DNA of 43,316 bases, taken from the NCBI GenBank assembly GCA_016871915.1, contig VHBP01000018.1:1-43316 (forward strand). Reading direction: 5' to 3'. Within the stretch, counting starts at the first letter, position 1. Each line of letters begins with the position of its first letter. The notes beneath the pieces are model-generated. The model was not told where the DNA came from. It searched no databases and saw only the letters and a list, made by a program, of their open reading frames with translations. Of the stretch, positions 16,100-24,451 are shown piece by piece. The translations under genes were made by a program, and so were the position numbers. This DNA comes from Gemmatimonadota bacterium. Its GTDB lineage: Bacteria; Gemmatimonadota; Gemmatimonadetes; Gemmatimonadales; Gemmatimonadaceae.

Positions 16100-17812
16100 C
16101 TACGCCGTCTCGTCCGGGAAGAGCACGGTGATCGTCGTCCCCACCCCCACGGTGCTCTCGGCGCGGACCCGCCCACCATGTGCCTCCACGAGATGCTTCA
16201 CGATCGCGAGGCCGAGTCCCGTCCCGCCTTCCTCGCGCGAGCGCCCCGGGTCCACTCGATAGAAGCGCTCGAAGATCCGCGGGAGATGCTCGGTGGGGAT
16301 CCCCGTCCCCGTATCGCGGACCCCGACCTCCACGCCCCGCCGGTGCCGACGGGAGAAGAGGACCACCTCGCCCGTGCTGGTATGTCGCACCGCGTTGTCG
16401 ACGAGGTTGCCGAGCACCTGACGCAGGGCGGTGGGGTCGGCCTGTACCTCGCGGGCGTCCTCCCCGATCTCCGAGGTCAGTTGGAGCCCCTTCGCCTCGG
16501 CGGCCTCCTTCGCTGAGCCAAAGACCTCGGCCGCCACTCCGTGGACGGGGATCGGCCGCGGATTCGGCACCCATCCCCCCGACTCGATGCGCGAGAGATC
16601 GAGGAGATCATCGACGATGCGCTGCATCCGCTGCGTGTTGCTGAGAATGCGCGTCACGAACTGCTGGCGCATCTCCCGCGGGACATCCTCGCCGGCAAGA
16701 GTCTCAGCGAAGCCGCCGACGATCGTGAGGGGGGTGCGCAGCTCGTGGGAGACATTCGCGACGAAGTCCCGACGTACCGCCTCCAGTCGCCGCACGCGCG
16801 TGAGGTCGAAGAGCGCGAGCACGGCCCCGCCCTCAGCGAGGGGCCGCGCGGTGATGTTGAGCGTACGCCCGGTGATCACGACCTCGGTCCCCTCCGTCGT
16901 CTCGCCGTCGAATGCCGCGCCGAGGGCATCGCGTAGCGTGACGTCGCGCGGGAGGAGGTCGACGGGGAAGGGGAGGGGGGCGGTGACGCCGAGCAGCCGA
17001 CGCCCCGTCTCATTGATGCGCACCACCTGTTGCCGCGTATCGACGGCGATCACCCCTTCATTAAGCGACTCGGTCAGCTGCGAGAGGAGCTGCTCATCGG
17101 CCTTGAGGGCGCGCAGTCGCGCCGAGAGCTGCTCAGCGAGGGAACGGAGGGCGCGGGCGAGCTCCCCCACCTCGCCGGGGGCATCGAGGGTGGGGCGTCG
17201 CGCGAGGTCGCCATCGGCGATCGCTTGCGCCACGTCACGAAGTTCCTCGACCGGTCGGGAGACGGATCGCGAGAAGAGCCAGGCGATGGTGAGTGCTCCG
17301 AGGAGGGCGAGGAGCGCGGCGCGGAGGATATCCGCGCGCGCGGACGTCACCACCGCATCGAGACTTGCCGTCGGGAGGGAGACGCGGGCCACGCCATGCC
17401 CGGATACGGCGACCGCGACATAGAGCTCGACGACACCGGTCGAGGGCGAGGGACGGCGGGCGATGCCCGTCCCCATACGCCGTGCGGCGGCGACTTCCGG
17501 CCGCTCGGCGTGATTCTGCAGGTTGCGGAGCGAGTCCCCGTCGAACTCGGAGTCCCCGATGACGACGCCATCCTCACGGACGAGGGTGACGCGCCGCCCG
17601 AGCGCGCGCCCCGTACGATCGGCGAGGGAGTCCGGGTGACTCGGTTCGCGGCTCCAGAGGTCGCCGACGAGTTGGGCCTCGCGCGCGAGGAAGGTCGTGG
17701 CATCGTCGCGAAGTCGCGCGCTGATCTGGCGGTCGACGACGGTGAGGATGAGTGCGACGAGGAACCCGACGAGGAGGAGCGCGCCGAGGAGGAGCCGCTG
17801 CGTCAGCCGCAC
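16100..17812 (-). CDS. phoR: PhoR-type sensor histidine kinase
   Basis: Membrane sensor kinase of 570 residues. It has a transmembrane segment (about 7-27), a periplasmic domain to about 160, a second segment (about 163-181), HAMP (about 182-235) and a PAS-like domain (about 240-335). The HisKA box is DFVANVSHELRTPLTIVGG with phospho-acceptor His356. The HATPase domain shows the N box LGNLVDNAVRHTS, the G1 box VGVRDTGTGIP and GGTGLGLAIVKHLVEAHGG. The layout is that of PhoR, except that the sizeable periplasmic domain suggests direct extracellular sensing in addition to, or instead of, Pst-mediated control. It starts 7 bases after phoB ends, in the order udk-phoB-phoR, and is surrounded by phosphate genes, which supports the name over other OmpR-partner kinases. 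Confidence 0.92.
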   Translation of the reverse strand: MRLTQRLLLGALLLVGFLVALILTVVDRQISARLRDDATTFLAREAQLVGDLWSREPSHPDSLADRTGRALGRRVTLVREDGVVIGDSEFDGDSLRNLQNHAERPEVAAARRMGTGIARRPSPSTGVVELYVAVAVSGHGVARVSLPTASLDAVVTSARADILRAALLALLGALTIAWLFSRSVSRPVEELRDVAQAIADGDLARRPTLDAPGEVGELARALRSLAEQLSARLRALKADEQLLSQLTESLNEGVIAVDTRQQVVRINETGRRLLGVTAPLPFPVDLLPRDVTLRDALGAAFDGETTEGTEVVITGRTLNITARPLAEGGAVLALFDLTRVRRLEAVRRDFVANVSHELRTPLTIVGGFAETLAGEDVPREMRQQFVTRILSNTQRMQRIVDDLLDLSRIESGGWVPNPRPIPVHGVAAEVFGSAKEAAEAKGLQLTSEIGEDAREVQADPTALRQVLGNLVDNAVRHTSTGEVVLFSRRHRRGVEVGVRDTGTGIPTEHLPRIFERFYRVDPGRSREEGGTGLGLAIVKHLVEAHGGRVRAESTVGVGTTITVLFPDETA

Positions 17813-17819
17813 GGCAGGC

Positions 17820-18536
17820 TCACTCGGCTCGGTCGGAGTCGGCGCGGAGCCGGTACCCGAAGCCGCGAACGGTCTCGATCAGGTCCCCGGCGGGGTGGAG
17901 CTTGGTGCGGAGGCGTTGCACATGCATGTCCACCGTCCGCGTCTGGATATCGGGCGCGGCCTCCCAGACCGTCTCGAGCAGGAGGGTACGCGCCTGCACG
18001 CGCCCGCGCCGTTCGGCGAGGGTGAGCAGGAGTTTGAACTCCGTCGGGGTGAGCTCGACCTCATGCCCCTCGACGGTCACGCGGTGGGCGGAGCGATCGA
18101 TGACGATCGGGCCGATGCGGAGTTGGTCGCTCCCGGCGGCATTCGCGTTCGTGCGGCGAAGGATCGCGCCGACCCGCAAGACGAGCTCCTGCGGACTGAA
18201 GGGTTTGGTCAGGTAGTCGTCGGCGCCGAGCTCGAGGCCGCGGATGCGATCGGGCTCATCCTTGCGCGCTGTGAGCATCAGCACGGCGATCGACGCGGTA
18301 TCGGGATCGGCGCGCAGTTGCTCGAGGACGTCGAATCCCGACATCCCCGGCAGCATGAGATCGAGGACGATCAGCGCAGGACGCTCTCGCTTGGCTAGCG
18401 CCAGCGCATCTGACCCTGATGTGGCCGAGCTGACCTTGTACTTGGCCTTGGCGAGATGATAGACGACGAGGGCGACGATATCCGGCTCGTCATCGACGAC
18501 GAGGATCCGTTCACCGTCGGCGGGGGACGGTGTCAT
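17820..18536 (-). CDS. phoB: PhoB-type response regulator (OmpR family)
   Basis: DNA-binding response regulator of 238 residues. The receiver domain has the acidic pair Asp15-Asp16, phospho-acceptor Asp59 in LIVLDLMLPGMSG, and Lys in DDYLTKPFSPQEL. The C-terminal winged helix contains LTPTEFKLLLTLAERRGRV and RTVDMHVQRLRTKL, the recognition-helix region characteristic of PhoB/OmpR. Its start overlaps the udk stop (ATGA), and phoR follows 7 bases later. Pho-box-like direct repeats occur upstream of at least four nearby units, which is the best evidence that this regulator is PhoB and not a paralogue. Confidence 0.93.
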   Translation of the reverse strand: MTPSPADGERILVVDDEPDIVALVVYHLAKAKYKVSSATSGSDALALAKRERPALIVLDLMLPGMSGFDVLEQLRADPDTASIAVLMLTARKDEPDRIRGLELGADDYLTKPFSPQELVLRVGAILRRTNANAAGSDQLRIGPIVIDRSAHRVTVEGHEVELTPTEFKLLLTLAERRGRVQARTLLLETVWEAAPDIQTRTVDMHVQRLRTKLHPAGDLIETVRGFGYRLRADSDRAE

Positions 18537-19159
18537 CCGGTGCGACCGCTCAGGCGGCGGCTCAGGGAGGCGAGGAGGAGGTCGATCGCGACCACGTTCT
18601 GCCCACCGCGCGGGATCACGAGATCGGCATACCGCTTGCTCGGCTCGACGAACTGGAAGTGCATCGGCTGCACCGTGTTCAGATACTGATCGAGGATCTC
18701 CTCGAGGGGGCGCCCGCGCACCGCCATATCGCGGCGGATCCGCCGCACCAAGCGGATATCTGAATCGGTGTCGACGAAGACCTTCACGTCGCAGGCCTCG
18801 CGCACCCGCTCATCGACCAAGAGGAGGATCCCATCGATCACGATCGCATCGGCCGGCTCGATGCGGACCGTCTCCGGGGCCCGGAGGTGCGAGACGAAGT
18901 CGTAGACCGGCTTGTCGATCGCCTCGCCCCGGCCGAGGGCCTCCAGATGGGCGGCGAGGAGGTCGAGGTCGAAGGCGTCGGGGTGGTCCCAATTGACCCG
19001 CCGCCGCTCCTCGAGGGTGAGCTTCCGATGGTCGCGATAGTACGCATCCATGTCGAGGAAGGCGACGCGCGCCCCTGGGATGGAGTCGGCGATCCGCTTC
19101 GCCACGGTCGATTTGCCCGACCCGCTGCCGCCGGCGATCCCGATGATGAGGGGCTTCAT
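18533..19159 (-). CDS. udk: Uridine kinase
   Basis: Phosphorylates uridine and cytidine using ATP or GTP in pyrimidine salvage. The 208 residues are typical. P-loop GIAGGSGSGKSTVAKRI lies at residues 7-23, followed by DMDAYYRDHRKLTLEERRRVNWDHPDAFD (nucleoside-binding region with YYRD), then VYDFVSHLR and the lid region RRIRRDMAVRGRPLEEILDQYLNTVQPMH. Its stop overlaps the phoB start by ATGA, so a salvage enzyme heads the phoBR operon. This is an unusual pairing that fits the divergent nucleotidase gene, whose product releases nucleosides. A GAACTTTG stretch and a GGGGG ribosome-binding site precede the ATG. Confidence 0.95.
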   Translation of the reverse strand: MKPLIIGIAGGSGSGKSTVAKRIADSIPGARVAFLDMDAYYRDHRKLTLEERRRVNWDHPDAFDLDLLAAHLEALGRGEAIDKPVYDFVSHLRAPETVRIEPADAIVIDGILLLVDERVREACDVKVFVDTDSDIRLVRRIRRDMAVRGRPLEEILDQYLNTVQPMHFQFVEPSKRYADLVIPRGGQNVVAIDLLLASLSRRLSGRTG

Positions 19160-19207
19160 CCCCCAAAGTTCTCGCCGCGGGTCGGGCCGGGCAACTTCGG
19201 ACCCTCC

Positions 19208-19236
19208 CTGATACCGAACCGTGACGGGTAGATTTG
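19208..19236 (+). promoter_or_regulatory. Weak Pho-box-like repeat plus TAGATTTG promoter element
   Basis: CTGATAC-CGAA-CCGTGAC (19208-19225) is a 7-4-7 repeat; the first half is off-consensus. TAGATTTG (19229-19236) follows 3 bases later and stops 3 bases before the ATG at 19240, predicting an almost leaderless mRNA. The block CCGTGACGGGTAGATTTG agrees at 13 of 18 positions with CGGTGACGGCTAACTTTC before the DUF47 gene. Confidence 0.4.
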
Positions 19237-19239
19237 AGG

Positions 19240-22200
19240 ATGATTCGCGCCTCTCGCATCCTACTTCTGGCGGCGAGCGCCCTGGCCTCGGGGACCACGC
19301 CCGTCCGAGCCCAGTCCCGGGTGGAACTCACCCTCGCCGCGACCACCGATGTGCATGGTCGGCTGCGCGCCTGGGACTACTACGCCGACCGCCCCGACCC
19401 CGACCGCGGCCTCACGCGCGCCGCGACGATCGTCGACTCCCTCCGCCGCGCCGCCCCCGGGCGGGTGATCCTGGTCGATGCCGGGGACCTGCTCCAGGGG
19501 AACCCGATGACCTACGTGGCGGCGCGCATCGACTCGACGCGCCCGAGCCCAGTGGTCGCGGCGATGAACGTGATGCGCTACGACGCGGCCGCCGTCGGGA
19601 ACCACGAATTCAATTACGGTCTCCCGACCTTCGATCGGGCGCGGACCGGCGCCACCTTCCCCTTCCTCGCGGCCAACACCCGGCGGCTCGATGGCGGGAC
19701 CCCGTTCCCGGCACGTACGATGGTCACTCGCGCCGGGGTGAAGATCGCGATCATCGGCGTGACGACCCCGGGGTCGATGGTCTGGGATCGCGACCACTTG
19801 CGCGGGCGCCTCGAGGTCACCGACATCGTGGCCGCGCTCCCACCGCAGATCACGGCCGCCCGCGCCGAGGGGGCAGACCTCGTCGTCGTGGTCGCCCATG
19901 CAGGGCTCGGTGGGGAGTCGTCGTACGACACGGTGGGCACGGGGCTCGCGAGTGAGAACCCGATGGCTCGGGTCGCGCGGGAGGTTCGCGGGATCGATGT
20001 GTTGGTGATCGGGCATTCCCACCGGGAGGTGGCAGATTCGACGATCGCGGGGGTGTTGGTCATGCAGCCCCGCAACTGGGCGACGAGCGTGGCGGCCGCC
20101 ACCATCGCCCTCGAGCGGGAGGGGACCGGGTGGAAGGTGGTGAGCCGTCGAGGTCGTCTGGTGCCGGCCCGCGGACACGCCGAGCAACCCGCGGTGGTGC
20201 AGGCGGTGGCGCGCGCGCATCAGTCGGCCGTCAAGCACGCCAACGAGGTGATCGGTCGGACCGATGTCGCGTGGCGCACCGACTCGGCGCGCGTACGCGA
20301 TGAGCCGCTCATCGACCTGATCCAGGCGGCGCAGCTCCGGGCCACCGGTGCGCAGCTCAGCATCGCCTCGGCCTTCACGCTCGACGCGCGGTTGGAGCCG
20401 GGCCCGATCACCGTTCGGCAGATCGCGCAGCTCTATCCGTATGAGAACTCGCTGCGGGCACTGCGACTGAGTGGCGCGCAGCTCCACGCCTTCCTCGAAC
20501 ACAGCGCGCGCTACTGGATCGTTGAGGCGGATGGGGCCGGTGGCTTCCGCACGCGCCCCGACCCGACGATCCCGGGCTACAACTATGACATTCTAGCCGG
20601 CGCCGAGTATGTGGTGGACCTCTCGCGGCCGATGGGATCGCGGATCGCGACGCTCACCTACAAGGGTCGTCCGATCGCTGACGCCGACACCTTCACCGTC
20701 GCGGTCAACAACTATCGCGCGGGGGGCGCGGGCGGCTACGCGATGCTTCGTGGCGCCCCGGTGGTCTATGAGTCCCCGACGGAGATCCGTGATCTCGTGA
20801 TCGCGGAGGTGCGGCGTCGCGGGGTCTTGAAGCCAGAGGAGATCGGGGAGCGCAACTATCGCTTGCTCCCGCCGCGCCGCACGGTGCGGGTGCTTGCGAT
20901 CAACGATTTCCATGGCGCGCTCACCAAGCGGCCGGTCGGCACCATCGGGAACCGGGGCGGGGTGGCGGAACTCGCCACGATGATCCGTGAGGCTGGGGCG
21001 GCGTGCGCGCCCACCTGTGTCCCGCTCGTCCTCCATGGTGGCGACATGTTCCAAGGGACCGCCGCCTCGAACCTCGCCTTCGGTCGGACCGTCGTCCCGA
21101 TCCTCGAGGCGCTCGGGGTCGCGGCGGGCGCCCTCGGGAACCATGAGTTCGATTGGGGGCAGGATACCCTTCGCGCGCGGATGCGTGAGTTGAAGCCCCT
21201 GATCCTCGGCTCAAATGTGCGTGACCCCGATGGCGGGGACATCGACTGGATCCCTGATGACACGCTCGTGGCCCGTGACGGGGTGCGCATCGGGATCATC
21301 GGGCTCGCCGATCCGGCGACCCCACGGACGACGATGCCTCGGTACGTCGCGAACCTGCGCTTCCTGCCCCCCGCGCTCTATGTCCGTGAGCGCGCGGCGG
21401 CGCTCCGCGCGCGCGGCGCCGACGCCGTGGTGGTCGTCGCGCACATCGGTGGCTTCTGTGAGATCGCGGCCCCCGACCAATGCCGGGGAGAGATCATCGA
21501 GCTCGCCAAGGAGCTCCCCGCCGGCTTCGTCGATGCGATCGTGAGTGGGCACACCCACTCGGCGATCAACACGGTGGTGAACGGGATCCCGGTGGTGCAG
21601 GCACGCTCGAACGGGCAGGCGCTTGGGGTCATCGACATCACCCTGGGGGGCGGGGCTCCGCAGCGTCCTGAGCTCCGCGCCGTCGTGAGCGACAGCGTGC
21701 GTCGCGATCCCGCGGTCGCCGCACTGGTCGCGGAGGCCGAGGCGGCGGTGGCCTCGCGCATCGCCGCCCCCGTGACGACGGCTGAGGTGCGGTTCGCGCG
21801 CGCCGGCGATCAGTATCCCCTCGGCAACCTCATCGCCGATGCGCAGCGCGCCGCAGGGCGAGGCGACCTCGCGGTGATGAACAATGGCGGGATCCGCACC
21901 GAGATTCGTCAGGGGGTCGTGACCTGGGGGGATCTCTTCGAGGTCCAACCCTTCGGGAACCGCCTTGTCGCGGTGACGATCCGTGGGGATGCGCTGCGTC
22001 GGTATCTCGAGGCGTTGGTCGATGGACGCGGGATCCGCTATCACCTGAGCGGGGTGACGATCGAATACGATCCCTCGGCCCCGAGTGGGTCGCGCCTCCG
22101 GTCGGTTCGCTTCGACGATGGGCGTTCGCTCGAGAATGGACGCCGGTACCGCATCGTCATGACCGACTTCCTCGCCACCGGTGGTGACGGAGCGGCCCTG

Positions 22201-22335
22201 ACGCGTGATGCGCGCATCGAAGACCTGAACCGCGTCGATCTCGACGCCCTCATCCAACATCTCCAGGGGCTCCCCGGAGGACGGCCCACGCTGACGCCGG
22301 CCCTGCAGGCCCCTCGTATCAAGCCGATCCCATGA
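19240..22335 (+). CDS. Secreted double-module nucleotidase (CpdB-like plus UshA-like, YfkN-type)
   Basis: A 1031-residue exported phosphoesterase made of two complete metallophosphatase/5'-nucleotidase units in tandem. The signal peptide ends near residue 24 (VRAQS). Unit 1 (about 28-545) has ATTDVHGRLRAW, GNHEFNYG near 121 and GHSHRE near 257. Its C-terminal domain, with NYDILAGAEYVVDLSRPMG and NNYRAGGAGGY, resembles 2',3'-cyclic-nucleotide phosphodiesterase/3'-nucleotidase. Unit 2 (about 550-1031) has AINDFHGALT, GNHEFDWG near 633, GHTHS near 770 and NNGGIRTE near 881, as in UshA-type 5'-nucleotidases. Bacillus YfkN has the same two-in-one plan. It probably degrades extracellular RNA products and nucleotides to nucleosides and phosphate. 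It heads an operon with add and a purine phosphorylase, and is divergent from udk-phoBR. A TTG at 19234 is an alternative start. Confidence 0.93.
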   Translation: MIRASRILLLAASALASGTTPVRAQSRVELTLAATTDVHGRLRAWDYYADRPDPDRGLTRAATIVDSLRRAAPGRVILVDAGDLLQGNPMTYVAARIDSTRPSPVVAAMNVMRYDAAAVGNHEFNYGLPTFDRARTGATFPFLAANTRRLDGGTPFPARTMVTRAGVKIAIIGVTTPGSMVWDRDHLRGRLEVTDIVAALPPQITAARAEGADLVVVVAHAGLGGESSYDTVGTGLASENPMARVAREVRGIDVLVIGHSHREVADSTIAGVLVMQPRNWATSVAAATIALEREGTGWKVVSRRGRLVPARGHAEQPAVVQAVARAHQSAVKHANEVIGRTDVAWRTDSARVRDEPLIDLIQAAQLRATGAQLSIASAFTLDARLEPGPITVRQIAQLYPYENSLRALRLSGAQLHAFLEHSARYWIVEADGAGGFRTRPDPTIPGYNYDILAGAEYVVDLSRPMGSRIATLTYKGRPIADADTFTVAVNNYRAGGAGGYAMLRGAPVVYESPTEIRDLVIAEVRRRGVLKPEEIGERNYRLLPPRRTVRVLAINDFHGALTKRPVGTIGNRGGVAELATMIREAGAACAPTCVPLVLHGGDMFQGTAASNLAFGRTVVPILEALGVAAGALGNHEFDWGQDTLRARMRELKPLILGSNVRDPDGGDIDWIPDDTLVARDGVRIGIIGLADPATPRTTMPRYVANLRFLPPALYVRERAAALRARGADAVVVVAHIGGFCEIAAPDQCRGEIIELAKELPAGFVDAIVSGHTHSAINTVVNGIPVVQARSNGQALGVIDITLGGGAPQRPELRAVVSDSVRRDPAVAALVAEAEAAVASRIAAPVTTAEVRFARAGDQYPLGNLIADAQRAAGRGDLAVMNNGGIRTEIRQGVVTWGDLFEVQPFGNRLVAVTIRGDALRRYLEALVDGRGIRYHLSGVTIEYDPSAPSGSRLRSVRFDDGRSLENGRRYRIVMTDFLATGGDGAALTRDARIEDLNRVDLDALIQHLQGLPGGRPTLTPALQAPRIKPIP

Positions 22336-22574
22336 CCGAGCCGATCCGTGTCTTCGTGAATGGTGCCGGGGTGAGTGTCCCCCCTGGCAGTACGCTGCTC
22401 GACGCCGTGCGCGCGAGCGATCCTCAGGCGGCGACGGCGATCACCACCGGCTCACGCGCCATCGCGGACAGTCGCGGGATCGTCGTCGATCCGGCGTCCC
22501 TCGTCTCCGGCGGCTTCGTGATGCGCTTGGTATCGGGGAAGGCGAAGCTCGGTGCCGCCCACGTCGACGACTGA
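22332..22574 (+). CDS. Small uncharacterised protein, possibly beta-grasp (ThiS-like)
   Basis: An 80-residue protein whose ATG overlaps the stop of the nucleotidase gene (ATGA) and which ends 3 bases before add, so it is firmly inside the purine-scavenging operon. The sequence IRVFVNGAGVSVPPGSTLLDAVRASDP, then a variable middle, then SGGFVMRLVSG, recalls ThiS/MoaD or ferredoxin-like beta-grasp proteins. It lacks the terminal Gly-Gly needed for sulfur carriage (it ends AAHVDD) and lacks cysteines, so it is neither a sulfur carrier nor an iron-sulfur protein. I do not know its function; the location suggests an accessory role in nucleoside handling. Confidence 0.75.
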   Translation: MTEPIRVFVNGAGVSVPPGSTLLDAVRASDPQAATAITTGSRAIADSRGIVVDPASLVSGGFVMRLVSGKAKLGAAHVDD

Positions 22575-22577
22575 GCG

Positions 22578-23618
22578 ATGCTGATCACCTCCGAGCTCCT
22601 GCGTCGACTCCCGAAGGCGGAGCTCCACTGTCATCTCGATGGGTCGGTGCGCCCCGCCACGATGCTCGAGTTGGCGCGCGACCTGCACGCCCCGATGCCG
22701 CGCGATGACGCCGAGGCGCTGCGCGACTACATGTTGGTGAAGGACGCACGGAGTCTCGAGGAGTACCTCGAGCGCTTCGCGATCACCCTCTCGGTGATGC
22801 AGCAGGGCGAGGCGATGGAGCGGATCGCCTATGAGCTTGCCGAGGATTGCGCGAAGGAAGGGGTTCGGTACATCGAGGTCCGCTATGCGCCCGTGCTCAA
22901 CACCCGCGCCGGCCTCACGATGGAGCAGGCGGTGGAGTTCCCGCTCCGTGGGCTCGCGAAGGCCGAAAAGGAATACGGGATCGTCGCGCGCGTGATCGTC
23001 TGTGCGATCCGCAACATGCCCCCGGCGACCTCACTCGAGGCGGCGTGGACCGCCGTCGACTTCAAGGGCGAGAGGGTGGTGGGGTTCGATCTCGCCGGTG
23101 GCGAGGCAGGGAACCCGGCGTGGCTCCACAAGGCGGCCTTCGATCACTGCGTGGCGCATGGGCTGCCGTGCACCTGTCATGCGGGCGAAGGCGCGGGCGC
23201 GGAGTCGATCGCCGAGGCGGTGCATCTCTGTCACGCCTGTCGGATCGGGCATGGGACGCATCTCATCGATGACCCGGTGTTGATGGCGGAGCTCATCCGC
23301 AACGGGATCGCGGTGGAGTGCTGTCTCACCAGCAATGAGCAGACGCACACCATCCAGTCAGTCGAGGAGCACCCGCTCCGGCAGTTCATCGCCGCGGGGC
23401 TGCAGGTCTCGCTCAACACGGATAACCGGTTGATGAGCGGCACCGATCTGGTGACCGAGTACGGCTTGGCGGCACACCGATTGGGCTTCACCTTCGAGGA
23501 GTTGCTGGCGTTGGCGCGACAGGGGTTCGTGAATGCGTTCTTGCCCGAGGCGGAGCGTGCCGCGCTCCTCGCCCGGGTCGATCAGGACTTCGCCGCCTTG
23601 CGGCAGGAGGGACGATGA
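22578..23618 (+). CDS. add: Adenosine deaminase
   Basis: Zinc enzyme converting adenosine to inosine and ammonia, cytosolic; 346 residues. Metal ligands are visible in ELHCHLDGS (His17, His19), and the catalytic region HAGEGAGAESI lies near residue 200. The later zinc aspartate region SLNTDNRLMSGTDLVTEY is present (family form SxNTDDP, here NTDNR, so one Asp is replaced by Asn). The substrate-binding GGEAGNPAWLHKAAF segment is also seen. It is the third gene of the nucleotidase operon, and its stop overlaps the next start by ATGA. Together with the phosphorylase it converts scavenged adenosine to hypoxanthine and ribose-1-phosphate. The NTDNR variant hints that substrate preference might differ from strict adenosine deaminase; aminodeoxyfutalosine or adenine deaminases of this superfamily are alternatives. 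Confidence 0.9.
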   Translation: MLITSELLRRLPKAELHCHLDGSVRPATMLELARDLHAPMPRDDAEALRDYMLVKDARSLEEYLERFAITLSVMQQGEAMERIAYELAEDCAKEGVRYIEVRYAPVLNTRAGLTMEQAVEFPLRGLAKAEKEYGIVARVIVCAIRNMPPATSLEAAWTAVDFKGERVVGFDLAGGEAGNPAWLHKAAFDHCVAHGLPCTCHAGEGAGAESIAEAVHLCHACRIGHGTHLIDDPVLMAELIRNGIAVECCLTSNEQTHTIQSVEEHPLRQFIAAGLQVSLNTDNRLMSGTDLVTEYGLAAHRLGFTFEELLALARQGFVNAFLPEAERAALLARVDQDFAALRQEGR

Positions 23619-24451
23619 GTGCGATGACCACCACCCATGGGGCGGCTGATGCCCAGCGTGCCGCTGAGGCCGTCTGCGACCGCCTCGGGGTGCGCGCGCC
23701 GGTGATCGGGATCGTCCTCGGTTCGGGGCTCGGCACCCTCGCCGATCGCCTCACCGAGGCCACGCGTGTCCCCTACGCCGAGATCCCGGGGTTCCACGCG
23801 CCGAAGGTCGATGGGCATCGTGGCGAGCTGATCGCCGGGCAGCTCGGTGGCCGCGAGGTGCTCTGCCTCGCCGGTCGCTTCCATATGTACGAAGGCCATC
23901 CGGCGCGCGTCTCCGCCTTTCCGATCCGCGTCCTCCACGCGCTCGGCGCGCGGCGGCTCTTCGTCTCGAATGCGGCGGGTGGGGTGCGGCGCAGCTTCCG
24001 CGCCGGTGAGCTGATGCGGATCGTCGATCATCTCAATCTCACGGGGCAGAACCCCCTCACCGGGCCGGTCGAGCCGGGCGATCAGCGCTTCAATGACATG
24101 ACCGAGGCGTACAGCGTCGCGTTGGGTGAGCGACTCGATGCCTCCGCACAGGCGCTCGGCGTCCCGCTCGCAAGCGGTGTCTATGCGGGATTGCTCGGCC
24201 CCAACTTCGAGACCCCCGCCGAGGTGCGGATGCTGGAACGGCTTGGCGCTGATGCGGTGGGGATGAGCACCGTCGCCGAGGTGATCGTCGCGCGGAACCT
24301 CGGGATGGAGGTCGCGGGGATCTCGTTGATCACGAACCCCGGGGCGGGGATCTCATCGACGCCGCTCAATCACGAGGAAGTGATGGCGGAAGGGGAGCGG
24401 GCCGCTGGCGCATTCGGCGACCTCGTCGCGCACTTCGTCAGCGGGCTCTGA
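23615..24451 (+). CDS. punA: Purine nucleoside phosphorylase (trimeric PNP, inosine/guanosine type)
   Basis: Phosphorolyses inosine or guanosine to the base plus ribose-1-phosphate; 278 residues. Family motifs in order are GIVLGSGLGTLAD (phosphate loop, about residues 30-42), IPGFHAPKVDGHRG, GRFHMYEGHP, FVSNAAGGVRRSF, GPNFETPAEVRML, and GMSTVAEVIVARNLGMEVAGISLITNPGAG. The Asn in SLITN fits preference for 6-oxopurines. It consumes phosphate, so it links nucleoside scavenging with intracellular phosphorus. Its start overlaps add by ATGA. Its 3' end overlaps the convergent potassium-channel gene by 14 bases. Confidence 0.95.
   Translation: MSAMTTTHGAADAQRAAEAVCDRLGVRAPVIGIVLGSGLGTLADRLTEATRVPYAEIPGFHAPKVDGHRGELIAGQLGGREVLCLAGRFHMYEGHPARVSAFPIRVLHALGARRLFVSNAAGGVRRSFRAGELMRIVDHLNLTGQNPLTGPVEPGDQRFNDMTEAYSVALGERLDASAQALGVPLASGVYAGLLGPNFETPAEVRMLERLGADAVGMSTVAEVIVARNLGMEVAGISLITNPGAGISSTPLNHEEVMAEGERAAGAFGDLVAHFVSGL

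Noticed and set aside
22332-22574. ThiS or MoaD sulfur carrier
   Set aside because: The C-terminal Gly-Gly needed for adenylation and thiocarboxylate formation is missing, and no thi or moa genes are nearby.
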